Assembly (NCBI RefSeq): GCF_026011795.1
Contig: NZ_BRVS01000013.1
Span: 1-64,000 of the forward strand
Reading direction: 5' to 3'
Length of the DNA: 64,000 bases
From: Arthrobacter mangrovi
Lineage (GTDB): Bacteria; Actinomycetota; Actinomycetes; Actinomycetales; Micrococcaceae
A program made the translations under genes and the position numbers. Below, piece by piece: positions 39,491 through 48,514 of the stretch (its first letter is position 1; each line of letters begins with the position of its first letter). Under the pieces are notes generated by a model, which saw nothing but the letters and a program-made list of their open reading frames with translations, had not been told where the DNA came from and searched no databases.

Positions 39491-41185
39491 GTGGATAAAG
39501 TCCTCGATTTCCTGACGCTCAACCGCATCAGGTTCGACGCCCTCTCGCTGCGGATGCGCGTGGTGCTCAGCCAGCTGCCGCTGTCCATCACCATGCTGTT
39601 CCTGCTGGGCGGCAGCATCGTCCTGCACGCGCCGCTGCTCCGGGACCCGCTCTTCCTCCTCAGCATGGCGTGCAGTGCTGTGCTCCTGCTGGCCTGTTTC
39701 GTGGTTCCATGGGAGAAGCTGCCGTATCCGTCCTTCCTGGCCATTCCGCTGCTCGACTTCATCCCGATCGGGCTCCTTCGGGAGGGTGCCGGGTCGCACC
39801 TGACCGGGCTGGGACTGCTGGCCGCGTTCCCGGTGATCTGGCTCGCCGCCTCCGGCCAGCTGCCCCGGTTCTCCGTCATCGCCGGCGCCCTGGCATCGCT
39901 GGCCATGGTGTGGATACCAGTCCTGGCCTCCGGGAACCCCGTCACCCTGGACACGCTGACCCAGCCCCTGCTGGTTCCCTTCATGATGCTGGCCATCGGG
40001 ATCACCATTCGCGTCATGACCGCCAGCATGATGGCGCAGCAGGCGATCCTGGAGGCGAAGGACGCCGAGCTTCGCGAACTCCTCGAGGCAAGCGGCCGCC
40101 GCGAGAGGCTGCTGCGGACCGTCGTCAACACCGTGGACGTCGGAGTCCTGGCCCTGGATCCGACGGGCCGCAGCGTGCTGGCGAACCGGCCGCTGGAACA
40201 GATGCGCCGGGTCGCCACGCCGGAGGGCGTGGAGAAGGCTCCGCTGGCGGACCTGCTTCTTTATCGCATGGACGGCGTCACGCCGATCGCGGAGCCGGAC
40301 CTTCCTACGGCCCGGGCCGCCCGCGGCGAGACCTTCTCCGAGTACCTGGTCAGGGCCGGCCGGAGCGGCCACCAGCGCGTGCTCTCCACATCGGCCCGGG
40401 CCATGAAGGACAACGACGGGAAGCGCGAGGGATCGGTCCTGGCCTTCAGCGACGTCACCGAACTCGCGGAGGCACTCAACGCGAAGGACGATTTCCTCTC
40501 CAGCGTTTCCCACGAGCTGCGCACTCCCCTGACCTCCATCCGCGGCTATACGGAGCTGCTCCTGCTGGACACCAGCCTGCCGCCGCAGGTGACTGCCGGC
40601 CTGACCGTGATCGACCGCAACGCCGACCAGCTGTTCAAGCTGGTGTCCGACCTGCTCGGGACGGCGACCGGGTTCGCCGACCTGCGGCCGGTCGAGGCCG
40701 ACCTCGCGGACCTCCTGAAGCAGGCAGCCACCGCCGCCGAACCGCGGGCCGCGGCCTCCGGCGTCGTTCTCTCACTGGATACCGCGGAACCGCTGATAGT
40801 CGAGTGCGATCCGGCCCGGATCCGCCAGGTCCTGGACAACCTGCTCTCCAACGCGGTCAAGTACTCCCCCGACGGCGGCACGGTCACCGTGCGCGGCGGC
40901 GTGCGGGACGGCGTCGTGTACGCGGAGGTCGCGGACACGGGCATGGGGATGGATCCGGAAGAATCCGGCTCGATCTTCACGAGGTTCTTCCGCACCTCGG
41001 TGGCCCGCAGGAGTTCCATCCCCGGCGTGGGGCTGGGCCTGCCGCTGTCCAAGGACATCGTGGAACGGCACGGCGGCACCATCTGGTGCACCAGCGCCCC
41101 CGGTGAAGGCAGCGTCTTCACTTTCACGCTCCCCCGCCGGACCGGCGGCGGGATGACCGAAGGGGCGGCCGGCGGGAACCAGTAG
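39491..41185 (+). CDS. Membrane sensor histidine kinase, partner of the PP2C regulator
   Basis: 564 residues from GTG at 39491, with GGAG 8 bases upstream; the frame extends much further upstream but that part overlaps the regulator gene antisense. Five to six membrane helices (~30-185), a PAS-like domain (~210-325), His341 in SVSHELRTPL, HATPase with DNLLSNAVKYSPDGG, VADTGMGMD and GVGLGLPLS. Paralogue of the kinase at 25889-27604. The 84-base intergenic region to the regulator holds both promoters. It presumably senses an envelope or membrane signal. Confidence 0.9.
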   Translation: MDKVLDFLTLNRIRFDALSLRMRVVLSQLPLSITMLFLLGGSIVLHAPLLRDPLFLLSMACSAVLLLACFVVPWEKLPYPSFLAIPLLDFIPIGLLREGAGSHLTGLGLLAAFPVIWLAASGQLPRFSVIAGALASLAMVWIPVLASGNPVTLDTLTQPLLVPFMMLAIGITIRVMTASMMAQQAILEAKDAELRELLEASGRRERLLRTVVNTVDVGVLALDPTGRSVLANRPLEQMRRVATPEGVEKAPLADLLLYRMDGVTPIAEPDLPTARAARGETFSEYLVRAGRSGHQRVLSTSARAMKDNDGKREGSVLAFSDVTELAEALNAKDDFLSSVSHELRTPLTSIRGYTELLLLDTSLPPQVTAGLTVIDRNADQLFKLVSDLLGTATGFADLRPVEADLADLLKQAATAAEPRAAASGVVLSLDTAEPLIVECDPARIRQVLDNLLSNAVKYSPDGGTVTVRGGVRDGVVYAEVADTGMGMDPEESGSIFTRFFRTSVARRSSIPGVGLGLPLSKDIVERHGGTIWCTSAPGEGSVFTFTLPRRTGGGMTEGAAGGNQ

Positions 41186-41232
41186 GATGGACTCTGGTCC
41201 GATCCGAACCGATTCCCCGGGAGCTTTATTCC

Positions 41233-41733
41233 ATGGCACTCTCTGCCTCCACTGCCCTGTCCCACCCCGTCTCCGAGGTCGTCGACACCTTCACCAGCGA
41301 AGACTTCCTGCGCCACATCAGCGAGATGGTCGGCGGCAGCCTGGTGTCCGTCGAGCAGGACGGCGAGACGGCCGGCGCCTTCACCCTCAAGGTGGTACGC
41401 AACATTCCGACCACGCGCCTGCCGGACATTGCCCGCAAGATGCTGGGCGAGTTCCTGTCGGTGACGCAGACCGAGAACTGGCAGGCCCCCGAGGCGGACG
41501 GGTCCCGGACCGTGAACATCGACGTCAAGATCGCCGGCGCCCCGGTGGACGTGGACGCGGTGCAGAAGCTCGTGGCAGTCGGCGGCACCACCCGCGTGGA
41601 CCTCGAGGGCACGGTTTCCTCCAGCATCCCGTTCCTCGGTGGCAAGGTTGCCTCCGCGGCCGAGCCGATGCTGGGCAAGGCGCTGAAGATCCAGGCGACG
41701 CAGGCCGAAGCCTGGATCGCCGGCCGGGCCTGA
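41233..41733 (+). CDS. DUF2505 family protein
   Basis: 166 residues; ATG with GGGAG about 8 bases upstream. The wording SASTALSHPVSEVVDTFTSEDFL at the start and VDLEGTVSSSIPFLGGKV near the end match DUF2505, an actinobacterial family with a START/SRPBCC-like beta-grasp around a hydrophobic pocket. No signal or membrane segment. Lipid or small-ligand binding is plausible from fold only. It is followed at 19 bases by a small membrane protein. Confidence 0.75.
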   Translation: MALSASTALSHPVSEVVDTFTSEDFLRHISEMVGGSLVSVEQDGETAGAFTLKVVRNIPTTRLPDIARKMLGEFLSVTQTENWQAPEADGSRTVNIDVKIAGAPVDVDAVQKLVAVGGTTRVDLEGTVSSSIPFLGGKVASAAEPMLGKALKIQATQAEAWIAGRA

Positions 41734-41752
41734 CATCCAAGGAACGCAGCTC

Positions 41753-41974
41753 ATGACGATGCCCGCAGTGCTGGCCTGGATCCTGGTCTTCGCCGGCCTC
41801 TGGTCGCTGATTGCCTGGGCGCCGATCCTCCTGGCCGCCTGGAAGGACCCGCGCGCCAGGGACGAGAACGGCGCGCTGACGCGCTACTTCACCAACCGCT
41901 TCATGCTGGCGTCCACGTCGATGATCCTGGGCCTGGCCACGGCGGTCATCGGGGTGCGCGGCCTGGTCGGCTGA
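41753..41974 (+). CDS. Small two-helix membrane protein
   Basis: 73 residues; ATG with AAGGAA 8 bases upstream. Helices ~3-28 and ~50-72 flank a polar, charged loop (KDPRARDENGALTRYF). Family SCO4848-like small membrane proteins have this size and layout, but recognition is weak. Cotranscribed with the DUF2505 gene; a hairpin follows. Confidence 0.6.
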   Translation: MTMPAVLAWILVFAGLWSLIAWAPILLAAWKDPRARDENGALTRYFTNRFMLASTSMILGLATAVIGVRGLVG

Positions 41975-41999
41975 CCCGAAGCCAAAGCCGCTGATAGTG

Positions 42000-42032
42000 G
42001 TCCGGGCCGGCGGCGAATGCCCCGGCCCGGAC
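42000..42032. terminator. 11-bp hairpin between convergent genes
   Basis: GTCCGGGCCGG at 42000-42010 pairs perfectly with CCGGCCCGGAC at 42022-42032 across an 11-base loop. It lies between the plus-strand membrane protein and the stop of the small minus-strand gene at 42036. A bidirectional terminator is likely, although no T-tract is present. Confidence 0.65.
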
Positions 42033-42035
42033 TGC

Positions 42036-42182
42036 TCAGTCCGTGTAGGCGCGCCAGCGTTCCTTGACGTCCTCCGCCAGGTCTTCCCACGGCGGGGCGT
42101 CCGGCATTCCCAATCCGTCCAGCAGTTTCATGCGCTCTTCATACAGCGCCTTGCCGGCTGCATCCCGGTCACTTGCTCCCAC
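42036..42182 (-). CDS. Small hypothetical protein
   Basis: 48 residues from GTG at 42182 (GASDRDAAGKALYEERMKLL onward) to TGA at 42036. It is mainly helical and charged, with WEDLAEDVKERWRAYTD at the C-terminus. A GATACT hexamer lies 7 bases before the GTG, suggesting a leaderless transcript. Third-position G/C bias, a sensible protein composition and the terminator placed just beyond the stop support it. Function unknown. Confidence 0.55.
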   Translation of the reverse strand: MGASDRDAAGKALYEERMKLLDGLGMPDAPPWEDLAEDVKERWRAYTD

Positions 42183-42230
42183 GCCTCCGAGTATCGCCCA
42201 TGCGGGGCCGTTGGCTAAAACTTTCCGGCG

Positions 42231-43466
42231 TCATGATCCGTCTTTAGTGGCCGCCGTGCTTCCCGCACACCCGGTGCCGCCGGCACCGTTCCCGGGGGCC
42301 AGCACCCGGTCCTTGGTCCACCCGGTCGCGGCGGAGACCATCCGCTCCAGCGGACCCTGCGGCTTTCCCGTGACGTTGTGCCAGAGTACCGCGAAGAGCA
42401 CCGCCGCGACGGCGTGCAGGACGAACGCCAGATGCGGCCGCCCGCTGAGGAAACCGGTCGCCAGCAGGACCAGGTGGGCCGAGTACAGCGTCAGGCTCAT
42501 GGTACCGGCCATGGCCAGCGGGGTTAGCAGCGAACGGAGCGCGGTGCCTGCGAACAGGACCACGCCGAGTACGACGGCGGCGATCCCCAGGGTATTCAGC
42601 AGCTCCACAGGCGTGGAGGAATAGGGCGAAAGCACCGTCAGCCACCACCCGGTGGAGGTCGGCAGGCCGTCCGCCGGGCCCCAGGTGAGGATGTCATCCA
42701 CTCCCTCGGCGCCCAGCCGGGGACTGTTGGCGATCAGCTGTTCCCGTCCGCCGAGCGGGCCCGTCATGACCAGGGCGAACAGCCAGGTCGCCGCGCCGAC
42801 GATGGTCCCCGAAACCATGAGCCGGACCTGGGTGTCCCGGCTGGCCAGGTCCAGCTGGCCCACGGCCATGCCCGCGCAGATATAGGTCATCCAGGGAATG
42901 GCCGGATACGAGCCCGTCAGCAGTAACGCCCCGACCACCGCGCCCGGATCGTCGAAGAGCATGCTCAAGGAGGGATCGTAGCCGCCAAGGCCATGGAGAT
43001 CCGGGCGCAGCCCCTGCATCAGGAGCGGCCCGAGCACCGCGAAGCACACCGCGGCGATGCCCAGGGAGCGGGCGCTGAGCCCCAGCAGCGGAATGGCCAG
43101 CAGGAACATCGCCCCGTAATAGGCCAGGATGATGGCCGCGGGCGGATCCAGCAGGGCGATCAGGAACCCCAGGGCCAGGATGAGCGCCGCCCTGACGGCC
43201 AGCGCACTCTTCGCGGCGGCCAAGGCGCGGCCCCCAACAGCCCGCGCCTTGGCCGCCGAGAGGGAGAGCGATATCCCGGCCAGGAAGGCGAACAGCGCCG
43301 CCGAGGTTCCCGAGAGCAGCTGCCAGGTTATCGTCGGTTCGAAGTCCGCGTTCCAGCCCGGCAGGACATGGATGGCCATCATGGCGATCAGCGCCATCCC
43401 CCGGGCGGCATCAAGGGCGGCGATGCGTGGCCTGGCCGGGCCGTCCGAATCGGTGGTTCTGCTCAT
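42231..43466 (-). CDS. Multi-spanning acyltransferase-like membrane protein (DUF418/HGSNAT type)
   Basis: 411 residues from ATG at 43466 (GAAGGAA upstream); an ATG at 43511 overlapping the dapA-like stop would add 15 low-complexity residues. The N-terminal RIAALDAARGMALIAMMAIH is the signature helix of heparan-alpha-glucosaminide N-acetyltransferase/DUF418 proteins, with the conserved His in the membrane. About ten helices follow. These proteins move acyl groups from cytosolic acyl-CoA to an extracytoplasmic acceptor. Third gene of an operon after the Pls-like synthetase and the DapA-like aldolase, so it may acylate their product. Confidence 0.75.
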   Translation of the reverse strand: MSRTTDSDGPARPRIAALDAARGMALIAMMAIHVLPGWNADFEPTITWQLLSGTSAALFAFLAGISLSLSAAKARAVGGRALAAAKSALAVRAALILALGFLIALLDPPAAIILAYYGAMFLLAIPLLGLSARSLGIAAVCFAVLGPLLMQGLRPDLHGLGGYDPSLSMLFDDPGAVVGALLLTGSYPAIPWMTYICAGMAVGQLDLASRDTQVRLMVSGTIVGAATWLFALVMTGPLGGREQLIANSPRLGAEGVDDILTWGPADGLPTSTGWWLTVLSPYSSTPVELLNTLGIAAVVLGVVLFAGTALRSLLTPLAMAGTMSLTLYSAHLVLLATGFLSGRPHLAFVLHAVAAVLFAVLWHNVTGKPQGPLERMVSAATGWTKDRVLAPGNGAGGTGCAGSTAATKDGS

Positions 43467-43510
43467 GGTGCGTGGTTCCTTCACGGGTCGGTCGGCGGGC
43501 CGGTCGGCCA

Positions 43511-44464
43511 TCAGGCAGGCTGGGAGACGCCGGCGCCGGCGGCGGCCGCGTTGGTCAGGCCGGCCAAGTCCGCCAGCAGCGCGGTGTGTTCTTCGGCGGT
43601 CAGTTCGGCCAGCGGCGTGCGCAGGCTCCCGGCCGGCATCCCCAGCGCGGCGAGCGCGGCCTTGACCGACGCGGCGGCCGGAGCGCGGAACATTCCCCGG
43701 TAGACCGGCAGCAGTTCCCGGTGCACCGCGAGCGCCTGGTCCACCCGGCCCTGCGAGTAGAGGTGGAACAGTTCCGCCAGCTTGTCCCCCACCACATGGC
43801 CGACCACGGAGACGAAGCCGACGGCGCCAATCGCCAGCAGCGGAAGGTTCAGGGCATCGTCTCCCGAGTAGTACTCCAGCGCGGTTTCCCGCATGACCCA
43901 GGAGCTGCTCTCCAGATCGCCCTTGGCGTCCTTGACCGCGACGATGCTCGGGTGCTTGGCCGCCGCGGCGAACGTCTCAGGTTCGATGGCGACTCCGGCG
44001 CGCTGCGGGATGTCGTAGAGCATCACTGGCAGCGAGGTGCTGTCGGCTACGGCCAGGAAGTGGCGCAGCAGCCCGCGCTGCGACGGCCGGGAATAGTACG
44101 GCGCCACGAGCAGCAGCCCGTCCGCTCCCCACTGCTCCGCCGCCTGCGCCAGCCGGATGCTGTGCCTGGTGTCGCCCGCGCCCACGCCGGCGATCACGCG
44201 CTTGCCGCTGCCGGCGACAGCGCGCCGGGCGGCACCGACCATCTTGGACTTTTCGTGGTCGCTGGTGGCGATGGACTCGCCCGTCGTGCCGTTCACGACG
44301 ATGCCGTCGTTCCAGCCGTCCCGGGTCAGCCAGGCAGCGAGCCGCTCCGCCGCGGGCAGGTCCACGCGGTCGCACTGGTCGAAAGGCGTGACCATGGCGG
44401 TGAGCACGTTACCGAACGTGGTGGCCGCCGTCGTCGTTAGCTCAACGCCGTGGATAGTTGTCAT
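43511..44464 (-). CDS. dapA: DapA-like 4-hydroxy-tetrahydrodipicolinate synthase family aldolase
   Basis: 317 residues from ATG at 44464, with GGGGGGGGAA 7 bases upstream; GTG at 44503 is an alternative that adds 13 residues. Class I aldolase of the DHDPS/NAL family: VNGTTGES, catalytic Tyr150 in MLYDIPQRAG, Schiff-base Lys178 in AVKDAKGD. DHDPS condenses pyruvate and aspartate semialdehyde on the way to diaminopimelate and lysine. No other lysine-pathway gene is nearby. Position directly after a Pls-like synthetase suggests a dedicated precursor role, or an enzyme of related chemistry. Confidence 0.82.
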   Translation of the reverse strand: MTTIHGVELTTTAATTFGNVLTAMVTPFDQCDRVDLPAAERLAAWLTRDGWNDGIVVNGTTGESIATSDHEKSKMVGAARRAVAGSGKRVIAGVGAGDTRHSIRLAQAAEQWGADGLLLVAPYYSRPSQRGLLRHFLAVADSTSLPVMLYDIPQRAGVAIEPETFAAAAKHPSIVAVKDAKGDLESSSWVMRETALEYYSGDDALNLPLLAIGAVGFVSVVGHVVGDKLAELFHLYSQGRVDQALAVHRELLPVYRGMFRAPAAASVKAALAALGMPAGSLRTPLAELTAEEHTALLADLAGLTNAAAAGAGVSQPA

Positions 44465-44487
44465 GGTCGGTTCCCCCCCCGGAAGAT

Positions 44488-44519
44488 GTTGCGGTGCGGT
44501 CACGTTGCGGTGCGGTCAC
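44488..44519. repeat. 16-bp perfect tandem duplication between the Pls-like gene and dapA
   Basis: GTTGCGGTGCGGTCAC occurs twice head to tail, 44488-44503 and 44504-44519. The right copy contains the synthetase stop codon; the left copy contains a GTG in frame with dapA. Removing one copy would restore a GTGA stop-start overlap. Confidence 0.85.
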
Positions 44520-47500
44520 TTGGTGCTTCCGGCGAGCTGCTGCTGGCGGCGGACCCCCGGCGACCAGCTGCGGATCGGGTTGCCGGCCCAGTGGCTGCCG
44601 GCCGGAACGGATTCCGAGCGCATGACCAGCGAGCCGGGCCCCACAATGGTGCGGGCCTGGAGCCGGCTGCCCGGCAGCACGATGCTGTTCGGCCCCAGCG
44701 TGGAGTAGTCCTCCAGGTCGACCTGCTCCATCCGCATGATGCGGTCGTGGAAGAGATGCGTCTGCAGCACGGTTCCGCGGTTGATGCTCACCCCGTCGCC
44801 GATGCTGATCAGGTCGAACTCCGGCAGCCACCACGTCTCGCACCACACCCTGCGGCCGATCTTCGCCCCCATCAGCCGCAGCCAGAAGTTGAACATGGGC
44901 GTGCCCAGGCTCATCCGGACCAGGCCGGGCACGGCGAGCGACTCGGAGAACACATCGGCCAGCTCGTTGCGCCAGATGAAAGAGGTCCAGAGCGGATGTT
45001 GGGAGGGGCGGAACCTGCCCACCAGCGCCCACTTCGCCGTCAGCGCCACCAGGCAGGCCGCGAAACCGCTGGCCAGCAGCACCGGTCCGGCAAGCAGCGC
45101 GGCCGCCAGGAGCCCGGCCTGCAGGTAGACCTGCGCCAGTATCCATACGGTTGCCAGCGCCAGCCAGGCGGTAATCACCACGGGCAGGAAGCGGCAGCTT
45201 TCGACGGCGGCGCGCGCCACCATCAGGCGGCGCGGAGGGTTGTAGGTGCGCGCCGAGTCCGACTGGTCCACCGGGCGGGGCAACTCCACCGCCGGGCGGC
45301 CGAACCAGTTCGAGGACGCCGGCATGTCCCGCGGCGCCGAGGAGAGCACGGCGATCAGCGAGTTGTCCGGCACCTTATTGTCCGCGCCGACGATCCCGGA
45401 GTTGCCCACGAAGGACCTGGCGCCGACGCTGGCCGGGCCGATGTGCAGCCACCCGGCGCGGGCGCGCGGCGCGGTGGCCAGCGAGTGGTCGGCCATGAAG
45501 GACCGGTCCCCGAAGCTGCTCAGATGCGGGATGGTCTCCATCGTCGAGAGCTCAACGTGCTTGCCGACCCGGGCACCGAGCAGCCGGAACCACAGCGGGG
45601 TGAGCAGGCTGGCGTAGATCGGGTAGGCGGACACCAGGGACTTGGCTAGCAGGAGGTTGGAGAGCCAGGCGGCCCACGCCGCCGCCGAGTGCAGGCTGTG
45701 GAAGCCCGGCACGATCAGCAGCGCCAGCAGCCGCACCAGCCCGGCGGTCACTGCCAGGTAGAGCACCACGGTCATCGCCAGGAACACCGGGCTCCACGCG
45801 GCCAGCGTCAGCAGTGCCGTCGCCAGGTTGGAGATCCCGCGGGTCACCGCGACCATCAGCAGGGCACCCGGTACGACGGCGACCATGGGCATCAGCGTCA
45901 GCAGCAGCGTTCCCAGCGGGTACAGCAGGGCGACCGGCCGCCGGCGCGGCGCCTCGCCGGTTTCGGCCGGCCATTCGTCGCCCGCCGTTCCGACCCGCTC
46001 CAGCTGCGAGCCGGCCCATCGTTCACCGGCGGGGACGATCCCGTTCACGCAGCTGCCCGGCTCCACTTCCGCCCCGGCCCCGATGCGCGCCTCGTTCATC
46101 ACGATCGAACGGGTGCCCACGCGGGCGTTCCTGCCGATCCGGACCCGGCCGATGTGCAGCCTGTCCCCTTCCAGCCAGTGGCCCGCCAGGTCCGCCTCGT
46201 ATTCGATGGTCGCGCCATCGCCGATCTCCGCCAGGCCCGTGACCGGCGGCAGCGCGTCGAGGTGGACGTCCTTGCCGATTCTGCAGCCGAGCGCCCGGGC
46301 GTACCAGGCGGCCATCGGCGTACCCATCAGCGGCTCCAGCTTGCCGAAGGTGGCGATGCGTTCCGCGGCCCACAGCCGCAGGTGCGTCGAGCCGCCCCGC
46401 GGATACACGCCGGGCCTGTCGCGCCAGAGCAGCACCCGTGCCGAGAGCACCGCGAAGATCGCCCGCGACGGCAGGCTGAAGAGCACCACCCAGGCCGCCA
46501 GGGTCGGCAGCAGCGGCGGATTGGGCACCCACGGCGTATCCGTGAAGTTGAAGAGCAGCAGGCAGACGATCGCCATGCCGGTCACGTACCGCAGGCCGGA
46601 GACGCCGTAGAGCCCGGCGATCAGCGGCGCCTGCACCAGCCCAGTCCACCAGGGCGTGGGCCGGACCTCGCGCTGCTCCCCGGTGGTGGTGCCGAGTCCG
46701 TCCAGGTATGCCGCCAGGTCGCCGAGCACTGGGCGGGCATAGAGGTCGGCGATCGAAACCGCGGGGTGGCGGCTCCTGAGCTTGGCCACCAGCTGGGCGG
46801 CGGCCACGCTGGCCCCGCCCAGGGCGAAGAAGTCGCTGTCGCCGTCCAGCGGGACGGGTCCCAGCAAATCGGTCCAGCTGTCGGCCAGCCAGCCCTCGGT
46901 ACCGGTCAGCCGGTGGCCCGCGCCGTCCGCGGCTGCGAGCGGCCAGGGCAGCGCCTTGCGGTCCACCTTGCCCGAGGTCTTCACGGGCAGCTCCGGCACC
47001 ACGCCGAGGGCCGGCACCAATTGCGCGGGCAGGACTTCGCCGAGCCGCTTCCGGCAGGACGCCAGGTCCAACTCGGCACCGTCCTCCGCAACCAGGTAGC
47101 CGGCCAGCACCTTGTTGCCGCTGGGCGTCGCCTGCACCGCCGCGGCGGCCGCGGCCACCCCGTCCAGGCGTGCCAGTGCCTCGTCGATTTCCCCCAGCTC
47201 CACCCGCCGGCCGCCGAGCTTGACCTGCTCGTCGGCGCGGCCCACGAAGAGCAGGCCCTCGGGATCGGCGCGGACCAGGTCGCCGCTGCGGTAGGCGCGC
47301 TCCCAGCCCAGGGCGGGCATCGGTGCGTACTTCTCCGCGTCCTTGGCCGGGTCCAGGTAGCGGCCCAGGCCCACGCCGCCGATGATGAGTTCGCCTTCCT
47401 CGCCCCACGCAACGGGATGGCCCTCCGGATCCACCACAGCCAGGTCCCAGCCGCGCAGCGGGAGCCCGATCCGCACCGGCCCGGAGCCGTCAAGGGCCGC

Positions 47501-48514
47501 GCCGCACGCGATCACCGTCGCTTCCGTCGGCCCGTAGGTGTTCCAGACTTCGCGCTCCGGGCCGGCGAGCCGGGCCACCAGTTCGGCCGGGCAGGCCTCT
47601 CCGCCGAAGATCAGCAGCCGGATGTCCTCCAACGCCTCCCTGGGCCAGAGCGCGGCCAAGGTGGGGACGGTGGAGACCACGGTGACGCTGCGCTCCGCCA
47701 GCCACGGGCCGAGGTCCGCGCCGGATCGCACCAGGGACCTCGGCGCGGGCACCAGGCAGGCCCCGTTCCGCCAGGCCAGCCACATCTCCTCGCAGGACGC
47801 GTCGAAGGCGACGGACAGCCCGGCCAGGACCCGGTCGCCGCGGGTGAGCGGGCGCTCCTGCAGGAACATTTCCGCCTCCGCGTCCGCCCACGCCGCCGCG
47901 GAACGGTGCCGGATGGCCACGCCCTTGGGCTTTCCGGTCGAACCGGAGGTGAAGATGATCCAGGCATCGTCGTCCGGGTGCGGCTGCGGGCTGTGTCCCA
48001 GCCGCTGGACCCCGGGCATCGTCGCCACCACCAGCCCTTCGCCGATCACCGCGCAGACCTGCGCCTCGGCCCAGACGGTTTCCGCCCGCTCGTCCGGCTC
48101 GTCCGCATCCACCGGGACGTAGGCCGCGCCGGCCACCAGCACGCCCAGGATCGCCACGTACAGGTCCGCCGATCCCGAGGGCACCCGCACGCCGACCCTG
48201 TCCCCGGCCCCGATGTCCGAGGCCCACAGGCGGTGTGCCAGCTCGTCGATGCGCGCGCCCAGGTCGCGGTAGCTCAGGCAGGTGGTGCCGTCGTCGATGG
48301 CCGGAGCCTCCGGATAGCCTGCAATGGTCTGCCGGATGATATCCACCAGAGTCCGTTCCTCCGCCGGCTGCCGGCTGGGATACAGCGCGGGTCCGGCGAG
48401 CGGCACCTCTTCCCGGCGGACAGGCCCTTCCAGCAGGCCGGTCGGCGCCATGGCGTGCGGCAGTGCAGCACTCTTCAACGATTCCAAAATTTCCCCCACA
48501 GAAGTCCGGATCAT
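44516..48514 (-). CDS. Pls/PosA-family single-module non-ribosomal peptide synthetase
   Basis: 1332 residues, about the length of epsilon-poly-lysine synthetase. Adenylation domain ~55-520: A3 IIFTSGSTGKPKG 187-198, A4 FDAS, A5 NTYGPTEA, A7 YRSGDL 408-413, A10 Lys516. Carrier domain ~540-605 with phosphopantetheine Ser569 in FALGGAS. Then the TIGR02353-type terminal region: about six membrane helices alternating with three left-handed beta-helix acyltransferase-like soluble parts (hexapeptide stretches such as VRIGRNARVGTRSIV). This is the Pls design, in which a free-standing enzyme polymerises one amino acid. The ATG at 48514 is the best start; no ribosome site is well placed. The amino acid is not known. 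Confidence 0.88.
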   Translation of the reverse strand: MIRTSVGEILESLKSAALPHAMAPTGLLEGPVRREEVPLAGPALYPSRQPAEERTLVDIIRQTIAGYPEAPAIDDGTTCLSYRDLGARIDELAHRLWASDIGAGDRVGVRVPSGSADLYVAILGVLVAGAAYVPVDADEPDERAETVWAEAQVCAVIGEGLVVATMPGVQRLGHSPQPHPDDDAWIIFTSGSTGKPKGVAIRHRSAAAWADAEAEMFLQERPLTRGDRVLAGLSVAFDASCEEMWLAWRNGACLVPAPRSLVRSGADLGPWLAERSVTVVSTVPTLAALWPREALEDIRLLIFGGEACPAELVARLAGPEREVWNTYGPTEATVIACGAALDGSGPVRIGLPLRGWDLAVVDPEGHPVAWGEEGELIIGGVGLGRYLDPAKDAEKYAPMPALGWERAYRSGDLVRADPEGLLFVGRADEQVKLGGRRVELGEIDEALARLDGVAAAAAAVQATPSGNKVLAGYLVAEDGAELDLASCRKRLGEVLPAQLVPALGVVPELPVKTSGKVDRKALPWPLAAADGAGHRLTGTEGWLADSWTDLLGPVPLDGDSDFFALGGASVAAAQLVAKLRSRHPAVSIADLYARPVLGDLAAYLDGLGTTTGEQREVRPTPWWTGLVQAPLIAGLYGVSGLRYVTGMAIVCLLLFNFTDTPWVPNPPLLPTLAAWVVLFSLPSRAIFAVLSARVLLWRDRPGVYPRGGSTHLRLWAAERIATFGKLEPLMGTPMAAWYARALGCRIGKDVHLDALPPVTGLAEIGDGATIEYEADLAGHWLEGDRLHIGRVRIGRNARVGTRSIVMNEARIGAGAEVEPGSCVNGIVPAGERWAGSQLERVGTAGDEWPAETGEAPRRRPVALLYPLGTLLLTLMPMVAVVPGALLMVAVTRGISNLATALLTLAAWSPVFLAMTVVLYLAVTAGLVRLLALLIVPGFHSLHSAAAWAAWLSNLLLAKSLVSAYPIYASLLTPLWFRLLGARVGKHVELSTMETIPHLSSFGDRSFMADHSLATAPRARAGWLHIGPASVGARSFVGNSGIVGADNKVPDNSLIAVLSSAPRDMPASSNWFGRPAVELPRPVDQSDSARTYNPPRRLMVARAAVESCRFLPVVITAWLALATVWILAQVYLQAGLLAAALLAGPVLLASGFAACLVALTAKWALVGRFRPSQHPLWTSFIWRNELADVFSESLAVPGLVRMSLGTPMFNFWLRLMGAKIGRRVWCETWWLPEFDLISIGDGVSINRGTVLQTHLFHDRIMRMEQVDLEDYSTLGPNSIVLPGSRLQARTIVGPGSLVMRSESVPAGSHWAGNPIRSWSPGVRRQQQLAGSTK

